Below are positions 54,978 to 61,471 of a DNA stretch of 64,000 bases, in pieces (the stretch's first letter is position 1; every line of letters begins with the position of its first letter). Origin of the DNA: Shouchella oshimensis (lineage in GTDB: Bacteria; Bacillota; Bacilli; Bacillales; Bacillaceae_D); contig NZ_KV917380.1 in assembly GCF_002019765.1 (NCBI RefSeq), positions 2,576,667 through 2,640,666 on the forward strand, in the 5' to 3' direction. The notes below the pieces were generated by a model. The model was not told the origin of the DNA. It saw nothing but the letters and a program-made list of their open reading frames with translations, and did not search any database. Made by a program: the position numbers and the translations under genes.

Positions 54978-56378
54978 TTAATCTTCTGGCGGTACTTCTA
55001 ATTTATCTAACCGCTCCTCTATGCTCTGAACTCTTTCAAGCAAAGGGTTGATAATGTTGTACACTTCCTCGATTTGATCATCAGTAAAGCCTTTTTGCCT
55101 TAAAATTTCAGCATCTGTATAATCCCTAGCTTGATTCAATGCCCATGCAGCACTCTCTTCGCTTCCAAACTCTAATTTCTGTCTGTCTGCTTCTGAAAAA
55201 TGCCTAAAGTTATCATTCATATGAGTGGTTAAGCTTTGACTGTTTCCGCTAACTGCTTGTTGAGCAGCCTTTGCTACTTCATTAGCGTTGATTGACTCTT
55301 GTCTAGCGACCGCAACAGATGCATTCAACACATCGATGCGTTTGTTATTCTGTTCAAGACCATTGATTTTGTCTGTGATGTCACGACGAAAAGAGCCCAG
55401 TTCGACAACGGGACTTCTGTTTTCATATGGGTAACGCTCGACGGAAATGATCTTCGCTTGAATATCGAGCTGCATCTTTTCATGTATGGCCCAAATATAG
55501 TCCCCTAATTGAAAGTCATGTAGCTTAAGACCATTCTCCACTAACTCCTCGTATTCCACTTCTAAGTGATAGTGCGGCAGTCCACTTGCTTTACGTGCCG
55601 CCTCTGCATCGATACCAGCTTGAGTGGTAAAGCGGTCATCCTGAAAGAATGCTTTATACAAGCGTTTCTTCCCAGTTTCATGATCGGTATAGCGCCCACT
55701 GTGTTCAGACTCGTATATCGTCTTAACGATCGGTTGGTCAGTCTCCTCGTTCATCCGCCCCCAACCCTCGATGTAAGTAATGATGTCAGATCCGTCTTGA
55801 TGCTCACGAATCGATTTAAGGTTGTGACCATGGCGGAATTGACCATCGGTATAGCGCGCAATTTCAACAGCTATGGTTAGATGTCTACCGTTTATACGGT
55901 AATGCACACCGAAACGATCCATAATCTGTTGCATCATTTCTAGCGCCGAAGCACGGCCGAAGTTTTCAAAGTCTTCACTAGGCAGATCTGCACCAACAAA
56001 GGTATATGCGACACCTGTGTTTGCTAAAGCAAGATCAAGCGCACTCCTGATGCGTAAGGCACCGGTTGTTTCGGTTGTTTGATACTCAGCCTTTAAGATA
56101 TCAAATATCTCATGACGCGCCTCTATGGACTTTACAACGGTGGTTCCAAGCGGATCATGATCATAGGGATCAATGACATAGCGCTCGTTCTCGAATATGA
56201 TTGCTTCTTTTGGTAAGAGGAGATCAAACAGGTGAGCGTTTCTCTCGTCCTTTTGGATGCTGAATGAGAAAAATTTCTCGCCATCGTCGGTCTCTCTTGC
56301 TACCTCTGCAAAGGTGCCTGTGAGTGGTTCAAACACACCGGACATAGTTTGGATAATAATTGGATCAGTTTTTTTCAT
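54978..56378 (-). CDS. Tail-associated protein (Prophage_tail / Tal family)
   Basis: A 466-residue minor structural protein of siphovirus tail tips. The N-terminal half matches the Tal/gp18-like layout (SGVFEPLTGTFAEVARE, ALEMMQQIMDRFGVHYRING), and a C-terminal coiled-coil (LLERVQSIEERLDKLE) follows. AGGAGG directly precedes the ATG of MKKTDPIII. It forms the baseplate hub below Dit. Separation from Dit by five other genes is unusual. Confidence 0.82.
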   Translation of the reverse strand: MKKTDPIIIQTMSGVFEPLTGTFAEVARETDDGEKFFSFSIQKDERNAHLFDLLLPKEAIIFENERYVIDPYDHDPLGTTVVKSIEARHEIFDILKAEYQTTETTGALRIRSALDLALANTGVAYTFVGADLPSEDFENFGRASALEMMQQIMDRFGVHYRINGRHLTIAVEIARYTDGQFRHGHNLKSIREHQDGSDIITYIEGWGRMNEETDQPIVKTIYESEHSGRYTDHETGKKRLYKAFFQDDRFTTQAGIDAEAARKASGLPHYHLEVEYEELVENGLKLHDFQLGDYIWAIHEKMQLDIQAKIISVERYPYENRSPVVELGSFRRDITDKINGLEQNNKRIDVLNASVAVARQESINANEVAKAAQQAVSGNSQSLTTHMNDNFRHFSEADRQKLEFGSEESAAWALNQARDYTDAEILRQKGFTDDQIEEVYNIINPLLERVQSIEERLDKLEVPPED

Positions 56379-56399
56379 GGGACCTCCTTTCAAAGATAG

Positions 56400-56421
56400 A
56401 GCATTCCTTAATAGGAATGCT
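56400..56421 (-). terminator. Hairpin after the HExxH gene
   Basis: AGCATTCC-TTAATA-GGAATGCT perfect arms between the HExxH gene and the Tal-like gene. There is no strong T run. Confidence 0.5.
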
Positions 56422-56443
56422 AAAGTTTAGAAAAATCTTTAAA

Positions 56444-57352
56444 TCATACACTATATATTTCACCAGCGGAGCTGTTGTCTAGAAAGTTTCGAGCTTGATC
56501 TTTAGAATAGATATCCCCATTTAATAATTTTACTACTTCGTTGTTTGTCAGAAGTCTTAATCTATGATGTTTTTGATCAACTTCACGTGTGATCTTAAAC
56601 AATTTATTTGCTTGTAATTTCTTTTCTTGATCATTCAGTTTAACAGGTATATAGAAATAATTATCAAACGTATCTCTGAAAGATTTGTTATTAATTTCAT
56701 TATTCCTGTTGTCCCTTTTATTAAAATTACTAATTTCCCTGATAATTGATAATATGTTTGTCCTCATCAACCTTGGTGTATCTGAGCCTTTGTATAACCT
56801 CTTAAACCTTCTATAAAGTGAATAATCTGCTCTGTTCTTTAAGAATTTTTCTACATCTGGAGGGAGTCCTAGCTCTCTGTAGTCGCACTCTAATATATTG
56901 AGCGCACGATCAATTATATATTCGCCTTGAGAACCGAAAACCTTATCTGTAATCCATGATTCGTTTGCGTAAGAATGTCTAAAACCTAACTCTTGTAATC
57001 TTGGGTAAAGATAATAGTGATGAGCCATATTCTCAATCATCGTAGCGCAGTAGTCTAGACTTTCCGGAATCTCTATATCTGGATATCTAAGAATGCGCGG
57101 AAATCCTTTTAAAAAAAGTTCTGCATGTATAAGTTCGTGAACAAATAAAGCATTTAATTCAACATTGTTAAAAGGGACTTCAATAGATATAATTTTTTGC
57201 GCGTAATCAACATAGTGAGAAGCCAGTGCAATATCAATTTTATGACTACAATCTGACACTTCGACAATAAAGTTTCGCTCTTTTGCTTTTTTCTTTATTT
57301 CTTGAAAAAAAGAAATTTTCTCTAGTTCAAATAAAACGTCATTTGCCAACAT
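56444..57352 (-). CDS. HExxH zinc-peptidase-like protein inserted in the tail module
   Basis: A 302-residue soluble protein with HELIHAELF (zinc HExxH, His72-Glu73-His76), followed by ESLDYCATMIENMAHHYY, which could supply a third ligand. The C-terminal half is basic and ends with LTNNEVVKLLNGDIYSKDQA. GAGGGGG precedes the ATG. It lies between tail genes but does not look structural. It could be a protease effector; related regulators such as ImmA also use HExxH, but the sequence otherwise differs. Function unknown. Confidence 0.65.
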   Translation of the reverse strand: MLANDVLFELEKISFFQEIKKKAKERNFIVEVSDCSHKIDIALASHYVDYAQKIISIEVPFNNVELNALFVHELIHAELFLKGFPRILRYPDIEIPESLDYCATMIENMAHHYYLYPRLQELGFRHSYANESWITDKVFGSQGEYIIDRALNILECDYRELGLPPDVEKFLKNRADYSLYRRFKRLYKGSDTPRLMRTNILSIIREISNFNKRDNRNNEINNKSFRDTFDNYFYIPVKLNDQEKKLQANKLFKITREVDQKHHRLRLLTNNEVVKLLNGDIYSKDQARNFLDNSSAGEIYSV

Positions 57353-57439
57353 TATCCCCCTCTTTCATCTTCCATTATACGACAAAAGAAGGGGGAATCC
57401 TTCAACAATATAAAACGACATCTACCAGACAGTAGCGTC

Positions 57440-58267
57440 CTATTGTCTATTAAAATGATCAAAACAAGAATCGCAAAAGTACACATCTTCAAACATTTCT
57501 CGTCCTTCGTTGTCAAAATTCATAATGTACTCGCATTTATCACATTTAGCTACAGAATGATTGTAATGACATAATAGACATTCACCTTGCTCACCACCTA
57601 AGAGTTCGTTGGCCGCCACCGTAAATTCTCCACAATCATCACAAGGGAATTCTAAAACCGCGTCCGGACCTCCATCTTTTATTCTTTCATATTCCATAGA
57701 GTAAATCTCTCTCAAAATATCTTGCTTTCTAGCTTGTTCAATTCTATTTGTAACCACATCATGATAATTGTGACCTTCGATAAGCTCTAAGTAAAATTCA
57801 TAATCTGCAGAGATTAGTAGATCCTCTATTGTAATATCCAACTCTTCATCAATAAACCTAGCTATAAAATGCAATAAGAAAATCACATTCTCGTCACTAT
57901 CTTCACCATAGGCAAACTCTGTGTGTATTGCTGAATCCCTCAAGATTTTCAAAATTTTATATGCGGATTCTTCTTCTTCAGTCAATTTAGAACTCAAATC
58001 TTCTTCTAACATTTTAAATGCAGTTCCAACGTGAATTGTTGCTCGGTAACTTGAATCATTGCTTTTATTTTTTTGCTTAGCATAAATAGCATCTTCGTCT
58101 TTCATTCTAAGTCGTTCTAAAACGAATAAGTCTATGCTGTTAATAAGATTTACTATTGCTTGTTTAATGTCTGTAATCTCATTACCACTATTAACATACT
58201 CATATAAATGATGTATACCATGTTGAAATGAATCTGTCGCATTGTCTAAAATTGATAATTTGTCCAT
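57440..58267 (-). CDS. HEPN-like protein with two zinc ribbons
   Basis: A 275-residue protein. The helical N-terminal domain contains RDSAIH (110-115), an R-x4-H motif as in HEPN RNases. The C-terminal part has four CxxC knuckles (C209/C212, C230/C233, C242/C245, C265/C268) forming two zinc ribbons likely to bind nucleic acid. AAGGAGG lies upstream. It sits beside the HExxH gene and interrupts the tail operon, as defence or moron genes do. The role is inferred only. Confidence 0.7.
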   Translation of the reverse strand: MDKLSILDNATDSFQHGIHHLYEYVNSGNEITDIKQAIVNLINSIDLFVLERLRMKDEDAIYAKQKNKSNDSSYRATIHVGTAFKMLEEDLSSKLTEEEESAYKILKILRDSAIHTEFAYGEDSDENVIFLLHFIARFIDEELDITIEDLLISADYEFYLELIEGHNYHDVVTNRIEQARKQDILREIYSMEYERIKDGGPDAVLEFPCDDCGEFTVAANELLGGEQGECLLCHYNHSVAKCDKCEYIMNFDNEGREMFEDVYFCDSCFDHFNRQ

Positions 58268-58347
58268 GTTTTCGCCTCCTTTTTTAAAGATATCAGAAAG
58301 CGACTTCTAATAAAAATACATGTCGTAGGTCTAAATACTCAATATCG

Positions 58348-58629
58348 CTATATAATTTCTGAAACCAATATAGCTTCAGCAAATTCATCTAATCCCAAAA
58401 TGTAATTATAAGACTGTTGAAACGATTGTGGCGCATTAAAACGCATGTCAGTCGGGAACGTAAAAAAGCGATTCCCTAAGAAATTCCGTTTTGACGAATC
58501 CTCGTATATTTCTAGCGTGCAATTGGTTGAAGAATGGGTTGCGGTTATCCGGGAAACCTCATGAAACGCATTGCTAAACTCAAGTTCTTTACCAAACTCT
58601 GTAATTGTTACATCCATTAAAAATGGCAT
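58348..58629 (-). CDS. Small phage structural-type protein
   Basis: A 93-residue beta-rich protein, MPFLMDVTITEFGKELEFSN onward, ending EAILVSEII. AGGAGG lies upstream and it starts 11 bases after the preceding tail gene. Position suggests a baseplate or receptor-binding accessory. No family recognised. Confidence 0.6.
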   Translation of the reverse strand: MPFLMDVTITEFGKELEFSNAFHEVSRITATHSSTNCTLEIYEDSSKRNFLGNRFFTFPTDMRFNAPQSFQQSYNYILGLDEFAEAILVSEII

Positions 58630-58640
58630 GATAGCTCCTC

Positions 58641-59492
58641 CTATTGTTTGACTTCTAATGAAATAAACGCATTTTCTCCTAATTCTTGTGGATCTGCTGC
58701 TATACCGTCCTTATCTGCAAACCAATAAACACACTCATGCGTCCCTGTGGAGTGCAAAATAGGAATTAGTAAACGACTTGGAACAGATCCGTAATAAATT
58801 TTTCCTCTTGTATAAGCAGTACCAATTGGCGTAGGGCTGTCTTCGTCCCTAAACACATTGGCATGTTTATACCTTATTGTGAATAGCTTTGTCTCCTTGT
58901 CCCATGACATACTCTCAATGCCATGTGTGACACTCCTATAACTATTCGCACTTAGTCTGACTGCGCCCCACTCATCTCTCCCTGCGTCATAACCAACGAT
59001 ACCCATTGCGATAACTTGGGATTCAAGCATCTTTCCGTCATAATTAGACGATTCAACAGTAACAAAAGGTTCGTGAAACTCTGCTTCGCCACCTAATGTA
59101 GGACTATTAAAGAATCCAAATTTAAGTGCCAACACTTTAATCGCTGGATGGTCAGGCGTGACCCTTAATGTATATAAACGTAGATCTTCACTATCGTCTA
59201 TCTCTACATAATCCCAGTTTGGATTCGTATTTAATATTCGGTTAGTGTTAATATCAAAGAATTCGAACCATACTCTCGGTGCACCGCTGTATTTTCTTGC
59301 GAGTACATGTACTCGGTAAACTGAGCCATGGGTGATGGAAGGGAAGTAATACGTCATACATTTTTGTCCAACTACTTGACCTTTTGAAATTCTGATTTTC
59401 GTTTTATCAGCGTCTAGATAGACTAAAGAACCGATTTGAGCGCCATCCGATCGCATCGAATCAAAAGATCCGCTTTTAATCAAATTACCCAT
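58641..59492 (-). CDS. Phage tail/baseplate protein, beta-rich
   Basis: A 283-residue protein with a carbohydrate-binding-like N-terminal domain (GSFDSMRSDGAQIG, YYFPSITHGSVYRVHVLARK, APRVWFEFFDINTN) and a second domain with aromatic-rich strands. It overlaps the GDPD gene by 8 bases and shares its operon. A host-surface binding role is likely from position. Confidence 0.65.
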   Translation of the reverse strand: MGNLIKSGSFDSMRSDGAQIGSLVYLDADKTKIRISKGQVVGQKCMTYYFPSITHGSVYRVHVLARKYSGAPRVWFEFFDINTNRILNTNPNWDYVEIDDSEDLRLYTLRVTPDHPAIKVLALKFGFFNSPTLGGEAEFHEPFVTVESSNYDGKMLESQVIAMGIVGYDAGRDEWGAVRLSANSYRSVTHGIESMSWDKETKLFTIRYKHANVFRDEDSPTPIGTAYTRGKIYYGSVPSRLLIPILHSTGTHECVYWFADKDGIAADPQELGENAFISLEVKQ

Positions 59493-60639
59493 AAGAACGC
59501 ACCTCCACTAAATGGGACAAAGAATTCACAGCATCAGATAGAACCATGCTTAGTCCGTTCGAAATGATATGATTCTCAACCGTTTGAGGTGCGTTTTCGA
59601 TTGAACCACCAGCCAAGATATCATTTGCTTGTAAGATCTTCACCGTTTCAATATTATTATTTAATTGTCCCGGAGAAATAAAAGACAACACGCCTTTATT
59701 CCTTTTTAAACAATTAAGTCTTTCTTCAATATTCGTTGAATCTGTTCCAAGAAAACCTACATTCATTTGTTTTTCAACCTGTCTAAATTGATCCATATCG
59801 GATATTGACCTGCATAGAACAACGACACGATCTTGCATGTTCGCTTTAAAAATAGCTTGTTGAACGGCTTTGTTGTATCGTTCGTTCATTGTACCTTTTG
59901 GATCTATTAAGACCATACGAATGTTGAAGGTTCGGCAGGCTTTTAAATATGCTTCTAGACTAGGAACATGAACTTTAGCTGCATTAGGATTCGTCTTAAT
60001 GCCTGCATCTAATAACTTAATTTGGTTATAAGTCATATCAGCAACCATTCCACTACCAGTTGTGGTTCGGTTAACAGAAAAATCGTGCATCAACACTGGC
60101 ACCCCGTCAGAAGTTAATTGAACATCAATCTCTACACCTTTAACGAAATTCCGCAACCTACTAAGCGAGAAGATAGTGTTCTCAGGTGTTCCAATGGTGC
60201 ACCCTCTATGTGCGATTAAATGGAACATGCCACGACCATGAAGAGGTAAAACTGTCTGTTGATCGTTTAACCTTTCCCCAAGAGTGCTATAATTTGCACC
60301 TCTTCTATCCGTCTTAGCCCTATTAATTTCCTCACCTGCTTGTGCCAACTGTCCGGTAACTGCTCTATAGTCACCATCTAATCGATCAGGATACCAATCA
60401 TACGTTTCACCGGTAACGGTATTTACTTTAGCTGCTCCGACCTCTTCAATCGGCGTTCCAGTTTCAGTTGCTTTTTTTAGCTGTTCTTTCGTCATTTCAG
60501 ATTGCCACTTGGAATCATTGGCGGTGTTTACCGCCTTTTGTGATCGCTCACGCGCTTCTTTTGACTCCTTATGCAATCCTGTTATATCTTCAAGTGTTTG
60601 ATAAAGCCGTGGGCCTACCTGATCGTTAATACCTGACAT
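59485..60639 (-). CDS. Tail protein with glycerophosphodiester phosphodiesterase domain
   Basis: A 384-residue protein. An N-terminal coiled-coil/baseplate part (about 1-120) precedes a GDPD domain with the catalytic HRG of LIAHRGCTIGTPENT, the metal ligands EIDVQLTSDG and the second histidine PVLMHDFSVNRT. Such domains on tails probably cut glycerol-phosphate teichoic acid during adsorption. AGGAGG before MSGINDQVG sets the start. Confidence 0.88.
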   Translation of the reverse strand: MSGINDQVGPRLYQTLEDITGLHKESKEARERSQKAVNTANDSKWQSEMTKEQLKKATETGTPIEEVGAAKVNTVTGETYDWYPDRLDGDYRAVTGQLAQAGEEINRAKTDRRGANYSTLGERLNDQQTVLPLHGRGMFHLIAHRGCTIGTPENTIFSLSRLRNFVKGVEIDVQLTSDGVPVLMHDFSVNRTTTGSGMVADMTYNQIKLLDAGIKTNPNAAKVHVPSLEAYLKACRTFNIRMVLIDPKGTMNERYNKAVQQAIFKANMQDRVVVLCRSISDMDQFRQVEKQMNVGFLGTDSTNIEERLNCLKRNKGVLSFISPGQLNNNIETVKILQANDILAGGSIENAPQTVENHIISNGLSMVLSDAVNSLSHLVEVRSYG

Positions 60640-60649
60640 GTAATCCCTC

Positions 60650-61471
60650 CTAGAAATACAAAAAGCGGAGGTCGAATTCAATCGTAAAAGCTCCGCTTGT
60701 TCCCGTTATTTCAAATATGTTTTCTCCTACCGCTAACGTCATGACATTACGGTTTGTTTGTCCAAAAATCGAAGATCCGTTTTTACGCGAAAAAACACCA
60801 TCTAAGACAATGGTGTCATTTTTATTGCTTGTTCCGTTGTACCGCCATACTTCGCCAGTTGTCCGATTCGTAATCGTGAGGTTGTTGCTTGCGCCTTTGT
60901 AATAAATGCGTAGGTAATCATGACGTCCATCCACATCTGTGTCACCCAGGTTCCATACGCTAAATCGTCGTTGCGTAAATTCGTACGAGAGAGGCACACC
61001 AAGCGGTATATTCTGCCCGAATGCCCATACATCCTCACGAAAGGTAAAGTCGTTTCTAAGCGTACCTAGAGACTCAGCATAGGGGCTTTTCGATATGAAC
61101 GGTACCTCAAATTCCCCAACAGGTCCCGCAATCCGATTAACAGAAAAAGAAGCAGCGCATTTCACACGCCACCTCTTTCGTGATTCTTCGCTTGTATAAA
61201 CAATAAATTCCTCTCGGCTATCGAAAATTCGAAACACCTGCGAGCGTAGCATTGCATAATGATAGTTATTAACGCCGGTTAAGTAAAAGCGAGCGTACAG
61301 CGTACGCCCTTCGTATGTTGTGCCTAGATCGGCATAACCATCTACACCCGGTCTTGTAGAGGTTTCTGTTACCGGGGAGGGAGAGTCTATGATGAAATCA
61401 GAGCATATCAACCCTAGTTCCTCATCCAGCACATATTTTGTGCCATCTAGCCTTTCTACTGTAACAATCAT
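60650..61471 (-). CDS. Distal tail protein Dit (Sipho_tail family)
   Basis: A 273-residue baseplate hub protein. It has the family N-terminal ring domain (SPSPVTETSTRPGVDGYADLG split as STRPGVDGYADLG), ARFYLTGVNNYHYAMLRSQVF and a C-terminal galectin-like domain. It overlaps the tape-measure stop by 4 bases. It identifies the phage as siphovirus-like, unlike the myovirus-like PBSX remnant in B. subtilis skin. Confidence 0.9.
   Translation of the reverse strand: MIVTVERLDGTKYVLDEELGLICSDFIIDSPSPVTETSTRPGVDGYADLGTTYEGRTLYARFYLTGVNNYHYAMLRSQVFRIFDSREEFIVYTSEESRKRWRVKCAASFSVNRIAGPVGEFEVPFISKSPYAESLGTLRNDFTFREDVWAFGQNIPLGVPLSYEFTQRRFSVWNLGDTDVDGRHDYLRIYYKGASNNLTITNRTTGEVWRYNGTSNKNDTIVLDGVFSRKNGSSIFGQTNRNVMTLAVGENIFEITGTSGAFTIEFDLRFLYF

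Noticed and set aside
54978-56378. The Tal-like protein as the tail endopeptidase
   Set aside because: No catalytic peptidase motif was found in it; the lytic M23 motif is in the tape measure, so no enzymatic activity is claimed for the Tal-like protein.
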